Below, one piece after another: positions 7,767 through 16,237 of a stretch of 64,000 nucleotides of DNA. Positions within the stretch are counted from its first letter, which is position 1; every line of letters starts with the position of its first letter. Below the pieces are notes generated by a model. That model was not told where the DNA came from, did not search any database, and saw only the letters and a program-made list of their open reading frames with translations. The position numbers were made by a program, and so were the translations under genes. The DNA is from an uncultured Lachnospiraceae bacterium. Its GTDB lineage: Bacteria > Bacillota > Clostridia > Lachnospirales > Lachnospiraceae. The stretch spans positions 1 through 64,000 of the forward strand of contig CANQHX010000003.1 in NCBI GenBank assembly GCA_947623905.1, read 5' to 3'.

Positions 7767-8491
7767 GAACAGTGGAAGCCACCTGGGAAAAGCGAAATGT
7801 AGGCGTTGAATGCTTCGAGATTGAAATAGGTAAAAATGACTCCGTAGAAGCGGTACTTGACACGATACACGCTCGAAATGAAAAGTATTTTGTTGCTAAA
7901 GTATTAGCAGGGAGGGCTGATGTGCTCCTTGCTTTACAGAAAGAAGGTTTTCAATTCATAGAGATGAACTTTCAGACAGAGATTGAATTGTCTGAAAAAC
8001 CGAATCCTCCGGCTATTTGTGCAAATTTGATAGAAAGAACGGGCTATCATATTGGAGATGAAAAGGAAGCAGAACGGGTCATTGATGAAATACGGGCAGG
8101 AAACATCTTTTCAACGGATAAAGTTGCGTTAGATCCATTTTTTTCACAAAAAATAGCAGGACAAAGGTATGCATTTTGGACGCAGGATGTTCTTGCCTCT
8201 GATAAAGCAAAACTGATTATTACAGAATACAGCGGGGAAGATGTTGGTTTTAATATTGTTATAGATAAGGGAAGATATTACGACGGTTTTCTGGGCGGAC
8301 TTTTTACTGATTATTTGAATAGCGGATTAGGTTTTGCCAATGTTTATGCCTCATTAAATGCGGTGTTTAATCTGGGCGGAAGAAAAATATTCTCCGGTGT
8401 ATCTTCAAATAATTTTCAGATGCTAAAGCTGCATATGATGTTTGGAATGAAAATAAAAAGACTGACTTATAATTTGATTAAACATGTCTGA
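7763..8491 (+). CDS. WecD-like GNAT N-acetyltransferase for an amino sugar
   Basis: A 242-aa protein resembling WecD, the dTDP-fucosamine N-acetyltransferase. The features are the IFSTDKVALDPFFSQ stretch followed by AGQRYAFWT, typical of WecD-type enzymes, and a C-terminal SSNNFQMLKLHMMFG segment usual in GNAT folds. It overlaps the phosphoglycosyl transferase by 4 bases (ATGA), so the two are translationally coupled. The simplest role is acyl-CoA-dependent N-acylation of the 4-amino group made by the aminotransferase. Three other acyltransferase-like proteins lie downstream, so which one uses acetyl-CoA and which uses the dedicated acyl group is open. Confidence 0.75.
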   Translation: MRTVEATWEKRNVGVECFEIEIGKNDSVEAVLDTIHARNEKYFVAKVLAGRADVLLALQKEGFQFIEMNFQTEIELSEKPNPPAICANLIERTGYHIGDEKEAERVIDEIRAGNIFSTDKVALDPFFSQKIAGQRYAFWTQDVLASDKAKLIITEYSGEDVGFNIVIDKGRYYDGFLGGLFTDYLNSGLGFANVYASLNAVFNLGGRKIFSGVSSNNFQMLKLHMMFGMKIKRLTYNLIKHV

Positions 8492-8502
8492 GGAAATTTT
8501 GG

Positions 8503-10143
8503 ATGTATGAGAATGCTATATACTGCAAAAGATGCGGAAAAGAATTTGACCATGCTTCTTTGAAAAAGAAAAAATACATATGCGATTCCTGTGGTTTTCA
8601 TTTCAGGATTCCCGCAATGGATAGAATTGCCATGACAGTAGACAGGGGATCTTTTGAAGAATGGGAACCTGATTTGGAAACAGAAAATTATCTGAATGAT
8701 GTTGCATATGTGGAAACCCTGCAGAACGCAAAGAAAAAAACTGGACTGAAAGAGGCAATTATAATAGGAAAAGCTAGAGTCCTGGGTTTAGAGACAGCAA
8801 TCGGCGTATGTGACAGTAATTTCATAATGGCAAGTATGGGGCATGTTGTCGGCGAGAAAGTAACGGTTCTTTTTGAAAGGGCTGAGAAGGAAAAGCTTCC
8901 TGTGTTTATTTTCTGTTGTTCTGGAGGAGCAAGGATGCAGGAAGGCATGATTTCCCTTATGCAGATGGAAAAAACGTCAGCGGCAATAAAAAAACATTCC
9001 GATGCAGGATTGTTTTATTGTTCTATAATGACGGATCCCACTACCGGTGGGGTAACAGCAAGCTTTGCGTCTCTGGGCGACGTAATAATGGCAGAACCAA
9101 GTGCTACGGTAGGATTTGCTGGAAAGAGAGTTATAAAACAGACAATTCAGGAAGAATTGCCGAAGGGATTTCAGACGTCGGAATTTCTCCAGGAACATGG
9201 AATGATAGATGGCATTGTTCAAAGAAAACGAATACGTCAGATGATACAGTTTCTTGTCGTTACAAACAAAAACAGAACTGAAAATATAAATTTTACAACA
9301 GAGAAAAAAATAAGATTTCTTCCTTTTGCAGCAGAATATATACAGAGTTCTATCACTTCCTCAAAATCGGTGTGGGAGAAAGTGAAAGAAAATCGGGGAC
9401 CAAACCGACCGGCGTCTGTTGAATATATAAAAAATATTTTTGATGTGTTTGTAGAATTGAAGGGCGACAGGCTATATGGAGAAGATGGGGCGATCATAGG
9501 CGGTATTGCGATGTTAAATGGACAGCCAATTACAGTAGTTGCCGACTATAGGGGAAAAAATATTCAGGAAAACCTTGCGAGAAATTTCGGCATGCCCATG
9601 CCGGAAGGATATCGTAAAGCTCTTCGGCTGATGAAACAGGCGGAAAAGTTCAACCGGCCCATTGTATCGTTTGTAAATACACAGGGAGCCTATCCCGGCG
9701 TAGGCGCGGAGGAACGTGGTCAGGGCTGGGCTATTTCGCAAAACCTGTATGAGTTGTCTTCATTAAAAGTTCCGATTCTTGTCATCATAATCGGAGAAGG
9801 AGGAAGTGGCGGCGCGCTAGCGACGGCTGTAGGAGATGAAGTATGGATGCTTGAAAATGCCACATATTCTATTCTATCTCCCGAGGGGTATGCCTCTATT
9901 CTCTGGAAAGATTCAAGCCGAGCGTCTGAGGCGGCAGAAAAAATGAAGATGACATCAAAAGAACTCCGTGATCTTGGAATCATCGATAAGATAATTCCGG
10001 AGTTTGGAGGGGCAAGCAAAGAAAATATCAGTGAGATTTCCAAATATATGAAACAAGAAATTATTAAATTTCTTATAAAAATGAACAAACAAAGCAAAGA
10101 CATAATGCTGGAAAACAGATATAGAAGATTCAGAAAATTTTAA
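8503..10143 (+). CDS. Single-chain acetyl-CoA carboxylase carboxyltransferase (AccD-AccA fusion)
   Basis: A 546-aa fusion of the beta and alpha carboxyltransferase subunits, which make malonyl-CoA from carboxybiotin and acetyl-CoA. The N-terminal zinc ribbon uses C8, C11, C27 and C30. The AccD crotonase-fold core includes CCSGGARMQEG and PTTGGVTASFA, and ends near residue 265. The AccA half starts about residue 300, with GDRLYGEDGAIIGG, TQGAYPGVGAEERGQ and GEGGSGGALA. No biotin carrier or biotin carboxylase gene lies in the window, so it must borrow those subunits. A carboxyltransferase inside a glycan locus points to a dedicated malonyl supply for the carrier proteins and malonyl transacylase downstream. 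Confidence 0.93.
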   Translation: MYENAIYCKRCGKEFDHASLKKKKYICDSCGFHFRIPAMDRIAMTVDRGSFEEWEPDLETENYLNDVAYVETLQNAKKKTGLKEAIIIGKARVLGLETAIGVCDSNFIMASMGHVVGEKVTVLFERAEKEKLPVFIFCCSGGARMQEGMISLMQMEKTSAAIKKHSDAGLFYCSIMTDPTTGGVTASFASLGDVIMAEPSATVGFAGKRVIKQTIQEELPKGFQTSEFLQEHGMIDGIVQRKRIRQMIQFLVVTNKNRTENINFTTEKKIRFLPFAAEYIQSSITSSKSVWEKVKENRGPNRPASVEYIKNIFDVFVELKGDRLYGEDGAIIGGIAMLNGQPITVVADYRGKNIQENLARNFGMPMPEGYRKALRLMKQAEKFNRPIVSFVNTQGAYPGVGAEERGQGWAISQNLYELSSLKVPILVIIIGEGGSGGALATAVGDEVWMLENATYSILSPEGYASILWKDSSRASEAAEKMKMTSKELRDLGIIDKIIPEFGGASKENISEISKYMKQEIIKFLIKMNKQSKDIMLENRYRRFRKF

Positions 10144-10163
10144 TGAGAGGGGGAGATAGATGG

Positions 10164-10382
10164 ATGGATGTTGGTGAGATTATTTCACTTATTGAAAATT
10201 GTATGGATGTGGAAGAGGGTACTTTGGGACTTGAAGATAGTCTGTCGGACTATGAAGAATGGGATTCCCTTACAGCCCTTTCGGTCATTGCGGCTGTTGA
10301 TGAACAGTTTCATAAGTCATTGACTGGAAAAGACTTAAAGGGTGCGAAAACCATTTCAGACGTTGTCAGACTTATCAGATAA
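10164..10382 (+). CDS. Acyl carrier protein 1
   Basis: A 72-residue carrier protein with the phosphopantetheine site S35 in the EEWDSLTAL helix II motif. I start at the ATG at 10164, ten bases after GAGAGGGGGA; the in-frame ATG at 10143 overlaps the previous stop and lacks a site. It is a close paralogue of the next gene: both share the CMD.EEGTL opening and DYEEWDS, so a tandem duplication is likely. It probably carries the growing acyl chain as a thioester for the neighbouring condensing enzyme and reductase. Confidence 0.88.
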   Translation: MDVGEIISLIENCMDVEEGTLGLEDSLSDYEEWDSLTALSVIAAVDEQFHKSLTGKDLKGAKTISDVVRLIR

Positions 10383-10428
10383 GTTACATATAATGTTGCA
10401 ATATCACAATGAAAAAGGAGGTATTAGC

Positions 10429-10647
10429 ATGAGCACAAAGGAAAAACTTATTTTAATCGAAGAATGCATGGATCTTGAGGAAGGTACATTGAAACCTGAG
10501 GACAATCTCGCGGATTATGAAGAATGGGATTCTGTCACGGCTTTGTCCATCATTGCCATGATGGACGAACAGTTTCATAAAGTTGTATCAGGCGGTAATT
10601 TAAAAGAAGCAAAAACTGTAGCTGATATACTTGAAATGATGGAGTAG
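10429..10647 (+). CDS. Acyl carrier protein 2 (tandem paralogue)
   Basis: A 72-residue carrier protein with S35 in EEWDSVTAL as the phosphopantetheine attachment site. The ATG at 10429 follows a strong AAGGAGG at 10415-10421. Sequence and length nearly repeat the upstream carrier. Two near-identical carriers in a row may raise carrier dose or hold different intermediates (for example malonyl and acyl). The helix II site is intact in both, so neither looks decayed. Confidence 0.88.
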   Translation: MSTKEKLILIEECMDLEEGTLKPEDNLADYEEWDSVTALSIIAMMDEQFHKVVSGGNLKEAKTVADILEMME

Positions 10648-10688
10648 AACAAAAGTATATCGAGAAAAAAGAAAAACAGAAATAAAAC

Positions 10689-11462
10689 ATGACAGGATAT
10701 AGAAAAATGTGGAACCCATATGATTTCAGTGGAAAAAGATTTGTAGTCACAGGCGCGGGCTCAGGCATAGGCAAAGCAACCGCCGTAAGGCTTTCTGAAC
10801 AGGGCGCTGAAGTATGTCTTCTTGTATTGAATAACGAACAGGCTGACGAAGTAATGCCATGCCTGTCTGGAAACGGTCACAGATTTTATGTTAAGGATCT
10901 GAGTGAATCTGGTGGATATAAGGAGATTTTTGATGACATCATCAGTGACGGTCATAAAATTGATGGATTGGTTCATTGCGCCGGAATTACTAGAATTCTG
11001 CCGGTAGCATTGCTCAATAAGGCAAATATGGATGGAAGCATGACGATTAATCTGTACTCCTTTTTGGAGATGGTTAGTTTATTGTCAAAAAAGAAATATC
11101 ATGATAAAGCAAGCGTTGTTGGTATTTCATCAATATCTGTCCGATATCCTCAAAAGTGTCAGGGGATATATGTGGCAACTAAGGCGGCAATGAATGCGAT
11201 GGCAACTTCTATGGCGCTGGAGCTTGCCGAAAAGAATATACGCATCAATACCATAATGCCCGGGAACGTAAACACTCAAATGGCAAGGATGGCATTGGAA
11301 AATAAGACTGAAAATGAAATCAACACGATATTGAAAAGGGCAGTGCTTGGCATGGAAGAACCAGAGGATATAGCAGATATTATCTTGTTTTTGCTTTCTG
11401 ACGCTTCAAGGATGATTACCGGGAGAGAAATCTATGCGGATGGCGGTTATGTGAATTTTTGA
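10689..11462 (+). CDS. Short-chain dehydrogenase/reductase, FabG-like
   Basis: A 257-aa classical SDR. The cofactor loop is TGAGSGIGKA (21-30) and the catalytic residues are S148, Y161 and K165 (YVATK). NTIMPGNVNT and a C-terminal GREIYADGGYVNF also match FabG-like 3-oxoacyl-ACP reductases. It probably reduces a beta-keto group produced by the KAS III-like enzyme at 12390, giving a beta-hydroxyacyl carrier species. The ATG at 10689 has a weak ribosome site; the ATG at 10707, preceded by AGGATA, is an alternative that removes six residues. Acting on a sugar instead is possible but less likely, given the carriers on either side. Confidence 0.85.
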   Translation: MTGYRKMWNPYDFSGKRFVVTGAGSGIGKATAVRLSEQGAEVCLLVLNNEQADEVMPCLSGNGHRFYVKDLSESGGYKEIFDDIISDGHKIDGLVHCAGITRILPVALLNKANMDGSMTINLYSFLEMVSLLSKKKYHDKASVVGISSISVRYPQKCQGIYVATKAAMNAMATSMALELAEKNIRINTIMPGNVNTQMARMALENKTENEINTILKRAVLGMEEPEDIADIILFLLSDASRMITGREIYADGGYVNF

Positions 11463-11508
11463 GAAAAATTTTAATAAGTGATTTTTACGGTAGACAGGGA
11501 GAAATGAT

Positions 11509-12363
11509 GTGAATACTTTGTTTATTGACGATGATGGCAGATCATATAATGCTGATGATGTGTTAAATGCACTTATATCGATAGGAGCAGATGATTGTGA
11601 AACATTGTTTATTCATTCGGATGTTGTTTTTGGCAGAGTTCCGAAAGGCTTTAACAGAAAAGAATATATGGAAACGCTGTATGCTGTGTTAATGGAACTT
11701 GGCGTCCAAATTATCGTTCCGACGTTTACATACAGTTTCTGCAATCATGAAACATATGATGTCAGAAAAAGCAAGACCAGCATGGGAGCTCTTTCTGAAT
11801 ATATTCGGAAGCAAGACGGAAGATATCGGACATTGGATCCTTTGCTTTCCTTTTCTGTTCCGGAAGCATTAAAGGATAAATTCAGCAATATTTCCAATCA
11901 TTCTTTAGGAAAAGGAAGTGGTCTTGATATCCTTCACAGTATGGACGGAGTAAAGTTTTTATTTCTGGGAGCAAGACAAGGGGAATGTTTTACTTATGTT
12001 CATTATGTTGAAAAGATGTTGGATGTTCCGTATCGATATGATCAGAAATTTACCGGCACAGTTATAGATTATGAGGGCAATTCAGAAGAACGGACCCAGT
12101 ACATTCATACGCATTGTTATGGTGTAAAGATTCCGGAAAATTATGATTTTTTTGAAGAAGAATTGATCCGGATGGGAAAAGTAAAAAAACAGAAGCTGGG
12201 TAATAGTTATGTATCCTGTCTGTCGGAAAAAGATGCTTATGAACAGATTTCTTCCAGAATTATGCAAGATCCATATTACTTTGTTGATGGAGAATATACA
12301 GAATCTGATCTAATACATAAATATGGTTTTGGCAAAAACGGGGAACGGGTAACGCACTGCTGA
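11509..12363 (+). CDS. AAC(3)-family N-acyltransferase
   Basis: A 284-aa member of the aminoglycoside 3-N-acetyltransferase fold, which moves an acyl group from CoA (or possibly a carrier protein) to an amine. Family traits are FIHSDVVFGRVPKG near the start, IIVPTFTYSFCN, MGALSEYIRKQ, DPLLSFSV and FLGARQGECFTYVHYVE. It starts with GTG at 11509 after CAGGGAGA. Members of this family occur in glycan loci with amino sugars, where antibiotic resistance is not their role. Here it is a prime candidate for transferring the acyl product of this cluster to the 4-amino sugar; that assignment is inference. Confidence 0.8.
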   Translation: MNTLFIDDDGRSYNADDVLNALISIGADDCETLFIHSDVVFGRVPKGFNRKEYMETLYAVLMELGVQIIVPTFTYSFCNHETYDVRKSKTSMGALSEYIRKQDGRYRTLDPLLSFSVPEALKDKFSNISNHSLGKGSGLDILHSMDGVKFLFLGARQGECFTYVHYVEKMLDVPYRYDQKFTGTVIDYEGNSEERTQYIHTHCYGVKIPENYDFFEEELIRMGKVKKQKLGNSYVSCLSEKDAYEQISSRIMQDPYYFVDGEYTESDLIHKYGFGKNGERVTHC

Positions 12364-12389
12364 ACGAAGCATGTAAGGAAACTGAAAAG

Positions 12390-13460
12390 ATGGACATTGT
12401 ATTTAAAGGAAAAAAAATAAGCGGAATACTGGCTGTGCTGCCGGAAACGGAGTGTTATTTTGATGACGAAGTCGGAAATTACAACTTTCCGGAGAAGCAA
12501 ACCATGCGCTTGAAAAAAGTGATGGGCTACAACAAACACAGGCTGTCTAAAGACACATCAACGGTCTCTGATTTTGCCGCATATGGTATGGAATATATTC
12601 TTGAAAAAGGATGGATCCGTAAGGAAGAAATTGGAGCAGTGCTTGTGGTTACACTCTGTCCGGATTACTATGTGCCGCACATCAGCACAATTATTCAGGG
12701 CAAATTTGAACTGGCAGATGATGTACTGTGCCTTGATATTGCACAGGGATGCTGTGGTTTCCTGATCGGCCTTATGGAGTCTTTTTTGTTGCTGGAGCAT
12801 ATGAAAGATAAAAAAATTGTGCTGATCAACGGAGATGTGTTAAGCCATAAGGTTTCCAGGCGGGACAGAAATGATTTCCCTTTAGCTGGCGATGCCACAA
12901 CCATCACAATCATTGAAAATGACAGTCAAGCAGGCGATATCTATTATGAAATGCACATGGACGGGAGCCGTGGGGAGTCGTTAATAATACCTGCCGGTGG
13001 GTTCCGTATGCCAAGCACCCCTGAGACGGCAAGAATGACGGATCAGGGCGATGGAAATCTCAGGGCGTTGGATCACATGCACATGGATGGGGCCGGCGTA
13101 TTCAATTTCGTACAATGGGAAGTGCCGCCGTTGATAGATCGTCTGCTTGCTGTGGCAGGAGAGACAATAGATACGGTTGATTATTTTTTATTTCATCAGC
13201 CGAATAAATTTATGTTAAAAAAGCTGGCGGAAAAAGCCGGGATTCCACTGGATAAGATTCCCATGGATTTAGTTGAGAACTATGGCAATCCCAGCGGCGC
13301 ATCCATCCCTATGGTGGCCGTTACGGATCTGAAAAAAGAACTTACATCCAGTAAGTACAAATGCTGCCTGGCAGCGTTTGGTTCAGGATTGGCATGGGGA
13401 GGAATGGTGCTGGAATTTGGGGGTTTTGAAAATTGCGAAATGATAGTAAGCAATCTGTAA
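12390..13460 (+). CDS. KAS III-like 3-oxoacyl-ACP synthase
   Basis: A 356-aa thiolase-fold condensing enzyme with the full FabH-type Cys-His-Asn triad: C121 in AQGCCGF, H269 in LFHQPNKFM and N300 in NYGNPSGAS. KAS III enzymes condense a CoA- or carrier-bound starter with malonyl-ACP. A dedicated carboxyltransferase, malonyl transacylase and ketoreductase in the same operon supply and process such a reaction. There is no KAS I/II, dehydratase or enoyl reductase in the window, so a single extension round giving a beta-keto or beta-hydroxy acyl group is most likely. The starter unit is unknown. Confidence 0.9.
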   Translation: MDIVFKGKKISGILAVLPETECYFDDEVGNYNFPEKQTMRLKKVMGYNKHRLSKDTSTVSDFAAYGMEYILEKGWIRKEEIGAVLVVTLCPDYYVPHISTIIQGKFELADDVLCLDIAQGCCGFLIGLMESFLLLEHMKDKKIVLINGDVLSHKVSRRDRNDFPLAGDATTITIIENDSQAGDIYYEMHMDGSRGESLIIPAGGFRMPSTPETARMTDQGDGNLRALDHMHMDGAGVFNFVQWEVPPLIDRLLAVAGETIDTVDYFLFHQPNKFMLKKLAEKAGIPLDKIPMDLVENYGNPSGASIPMVAVTDLKKELTSSKYKCCLAAFGSGLAWGGMVLEFGGFENCEMIVSNL

Positions 13461-13489
13461 GGAAAGGCAATCCAATGGAGGTATAAGGA

Positions 13490-14305
13490 ATGTTTTCGGT
13501 AAATGAACTAATGGGACAGATTGACCGCTTGAAAAACAACAGGGAAATGCTGTCTAACAATTTTTTATCGTTGGCGGACCTGGAAAAGTTTTCGCTGGAG
13601 CCGGACTCAAAGCTTGTCTATAACGAGAAGGCAATTGCTTTACTTTGCCGTGATAATGGAATCAATCGGATACATTTTCATCTCGCCTCAAACAGAGATG
13701 GGGCGTCATTAAGGGAATTGCTTCCTCAGCACCCCGAAGATCCCATAGTGGCGGATTGTATCGGAAAGCAATCGCACTTGGACCAGCTGGAGCAAGCTCT
13801 TTGTGATATTGGTTTTGAGACATACGTCCATATGAGCCGCTGGCGGACGAGTCATATAAATTTTCTGCCGGAAACCAAACTGCAGTTTATGCGTGAGTCT
13901 GACAATTTCCGGAAGGCCGGTTTGGAAGATGCAGAAGAGATTTATAAAATTTTGTATGACACATTTGATCCTTATTATTCGCAGCTTCCCACCAAGGATT
14001 TTTTGCGGGAACTGATCAGGGAAGGTTTGGTTTTCTGTGCTCTGATAAAAGGGCATGTTGCTGCGGTTGAATGTATGCAGAAGGTTGGCCGCAACGGGAT
14101 ATACTGCTATGAACTTGCCGTGATTCCCAAGCACAGAAACAGCGGGATCGGTTATTATATCTGGCAGTATGCGCTGAGTCACTTTCCGGATTGCCGCAAC
14201 TATACGTCCTGGACGGACAACAGGAATACAGCCAGCAACCATTTACACGAGATGCTGGGTTTTGCTTACGATGGGTTGATTGATTATGTTCTGATATATC
14301 GATAG
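13490..14305 (+). CDS. GNAT-family N-acyltransferase
   Basis: A 271-aa protein whose C-terminal part (about 130-271) is a GNAT fold. It has the CoA-binding motif A in AVIPKHRNSGIGYYIWQY, then a SWTDNRNTASNHLHEMLGF segment, the usual 'N..a..lYe.lGF' end of the fold. The N-terminal 130 residues look like a degenerate or divergent second GNAT-like half and contain no motif I recognise. The ATG at 13490 follows GGAGG. It may N-acylate a sugar or a carrier-bound amino acid made by the adenylation enzyme downstream; the substrate cannot be assigned. Confidence 0.75.
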   Translation: MFSVNELMGQIDRLKNNREMLSNNFLSLADLEKFSLEPDSKLVYNEKAIALLCRDNGINRIHFHLASNRDGASLRELLPQHPEDPIVADCIGKQSHLDQLEQALCDIGFETYVHMSRWRTSHINFLPETKLQFMRESDNFRKAGLEDAEEIYKILYDTFDPYYSQLPTKDFLRELIREGLVFCALIKGHVAAVECMQKVGRNGIYCYELAVIPKHRNSGIGYYIWQYALSHFPDCRNYTSWTDNRNTASNHLHEMLGFAYDGLIDYVLIYR

Positions 14306-14346
14306 GGCATTTTTGTATCATATGAAGCATTGATGCATAAAGACAC

Positions 14347-14366
14347 GCTGCCTGTTATATGGCAGC
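14347..14366. repeat. Small inverted repeat before carrier protein 3
   Basis: GCTGCC at 14347-14352 pairs with GGCAGC at 14361-14366 around an 8-base loop, in the gap between the GNAT gene and the next carrier gene. No T tract follows, so it is not a standard terminator; an mRNA processing or stability hairpin is possible. Confidence 0.35.
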
Positions 14367-14394
14367 TAAATAAATCAAAAATGGAGGAAAAAAT

Positions 14395-14631
14395 ATGAGT
14401 ATCAAAGAGAAGATCAGAAAGATTATAGCGGAAATCCTTAATGTAGATGAAAAGGAGATAGACGACGATACAGCTATCGGGGATATTCAGGGATGGGATT
14501 CCTTAAATCAGCTGAAAATCCTTTCGGCAGTAGAGACAGAGTTTAACATTCAGTTTACGCCGGACGTGCTGATGGAACTGGAAGATTTTTCGGATATTGT
14601 CCAGGCAGCCGAGGAAAGAGCCGGGAAATAA
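14395..14631 (+). CDS. Acyl carrier protein 3
   Basis: A 78-residue carrier protein with S36 in the IQGWDSLNQLKIL phosphopantetheine motif. It starts at an ATG after ATGGAGGAAAAA. It is distinct from the tandem pair at 10164-10647 and closer to stand-alone carriers found next to AMP ligases. The next gene is an AMP-dependent ligase only 70 bases downstream, so this is its likely acyl acceptor. Confidence 0.9.
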   Translation: MSIKEKIRKIIAEILNVDEKEIDDDTAIGDIQGWDSLNQLKILSAVETEFNIQFTPDVLMELEDFSDIVQAAEERAGK

Positions 14632-14701
14632 TTTCCATTATTCAGAATGCAATGTTTGAAAAAACAGGATTTTCAATGAAAGAGAACTTGTGAGGAAACA
14701 G

Positions 14702-16192
14702 ATGGCTTCAAATATCTGTGATACAAAAAAAACAGTGGTCCAAAGAATACTGGAACATGCGCTGGCAGCACCAGACGATGTTGCCATTATTGCGAAAGAT
14801 AAACAAACATCTTATTGTGCGCTAAAAGATATGATCCTTTCCATTCACAAATGGCTGCTTGCTCAGGGAATCCGACAAGGAGACTGTGTCGCCGTCCAGG
14901 CGCTCCATGAGGATATATGCATAGCCTGTTTCTATGCGGTGCATCTGACCGGCGCGATACTTGTCCCATTGGAAAGAAGCGCTCCGTTTGAGAAGATACA
15001 GTCTATAGCAGTCGAGATAGGGGCTGTTTTGATAATAAGTCTGCAAAAGGAGAGCGCCTCCGCAATCCAGTGGGTTGATTATGAAACCATACGGCTGGCT
15101 GTCAGTGAGACTGCTGCTCCTGTAGCGGATCCTATTGTGTATCCGGATATTGACATGCCATGTGAGATGATCTTTACTACAGGAACCACCGGAAAATCAA
15201 AAGGCGTTCTGATGACCCACCGGAGCATCTCCTGGTATGCCTACAGTATTTGTAAATGTGTCGAGATGAAGCCAGGGAACCGTTTTTTCATTACGACACC
15301 GCTAAACCATGCCGGAGGTCTGAGGAGGACCCATTTGTCATTGGCAAATGGCTGTTGCGTTGTATATATGGATGGAATGGGGAATCTGGCCAGGTATTTC
15401 CGGTATATCCGGGAATATGCTGTCACGTCCTTGTATCTGCCGCCAGTGGCCCTTCGTATTCTTTTGCTCAGAACCGGTGACAAATTATCGGAATTCCGGG
15501 ATCAGATAGATTTTGTGTATTCAAGTTCGTCGGCGCTTCCTGCCGGGGATTGTGAAAAATTGGCGCAGCTTCTGCCAAAGACACGATTATATAATGCCTA
15601 TGAGGCATCAGAGACCCCAGGAGTCAGCGCATATGATTACAATACAGACGGCATTCGAAAGGACTGCGTGGGGAAAGCTAATGTCGGCGTTGAATTGGCG
15701 ATTATGGACGATGAGGGAAGAATCATACTTAATGGGGAAAATGAAGGGAAGATCTGCGTCAGAAGCAGAATGAATATGAAAGAGTATTATCAGGAACCGG
15801 AGCTAACTTCTTCTGTGTGGAAAAATGAATGGTTCGTATCCAATGATCTTGGATATATGGATGAACAGGGGAGAGTTTATTACAGGGGACGCCTGGGAGA
15901 TGTCATCAATATCGGCGGATATAAGATCGCACCTACAGATGTGGAAGAAACAGCGCTTTTAAGCGGTTTGGTAGATGAGTGCATTTGTGTGGAGTGCCGT
16001 GATGGCAGTGAGATCCCTTTTCTTAAATTGATCGTAGTTGTGGGAAAAGAAAAAACATTCGACCCTGAAATATTGAGAACATTTCTTGCAGATAGACTGG
16101 AGGGATATAAGATCCCCCAGGAAATCGTAGCAGCAGATAAGATATCAAAGACATTTAACGGAAAGCTTGACAGGAAAGCATACAGGGTATAG
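14702..16192 (+). CDS. AMP-dependent acyl/aryl-CoA or acyl-carrier ligase
   Basis: A 496-aa ANL-superfamily adenylating enzyme that activates a carboxylic acid with ATP and passes it to CoA or a carrier thiol. Motifs: the P-loop TTGTTGKSKG, YNAYEASETPG in place of the usual YG.TE, the SNDLGYMDEQG aspartate, YRGRLGDVINIGG, and the C-terminal lysine in NGKLDRKAY. I start at the ATG at 14702, preceded by GAGG; a GTG 12 bases upstream is the alternative. It follows carrier protein 3 and precedes an alcohol dehydrogenase. Its acid substrate is unknown. It differs clearly from the amino-acid adenylating type at 20170. Confidence 0.88.
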   Translation: MASNICDTKKTVVQRILEHALAAPDDVAIIAKDKQTSYCALKDMILSIHKWLLAQGIRQGDCVAVQALHEDICIACFYAVHLTGAILVPLERSAPFEKIQSIAVEIGAVLIISLQKESASAIQWVDYETIRLAVSETAAPVADPIVYPDIDMPCEMIFTTGTTGKSKGVLMTHRSISWYAYSICKCVEMKPGNRFFITTPLNHAGGLRRTHLSLANGCCVVYMDGMGNLARYFRYIREYAVTSLYLPPVALRILLLRTGDKLSEFRDQIDFVYSSSSALPAGDCEKLAQLLPKTRLYNAYEASETPGVSAYDYNTDGIRKDCVGKANVGVELAIMDDEGRIILNGENEGKICVRSRMNMKEYYQEPELTSSVWKNEWFVSNDLGYMDEQGRVYYRGRLGDVINIGGYKIAPTDVEETALLSGLVDECICVECRDGSEIPFLKLIVVVGKEKTFDPEILRTFLADRLEGYKIPQEIVAADKISKTFNGKLDRKAYRV

Positions 16193-16237
16193 CTGTGTGG
16201 AAGCGTGTACAATTTATGGAAGTGAGAGGAACCGGGT

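Noticed and set aside
11509-12363. Antibiotic resistance gene (aminoglycoside 3-N-acetyltransferase)
   Set aside because: The fold matches AAC(3), but the gene is inside a carrier-protein and amino-sugar cluster with no mobile element, so a biosynthetic acyltransferase is much more likely.
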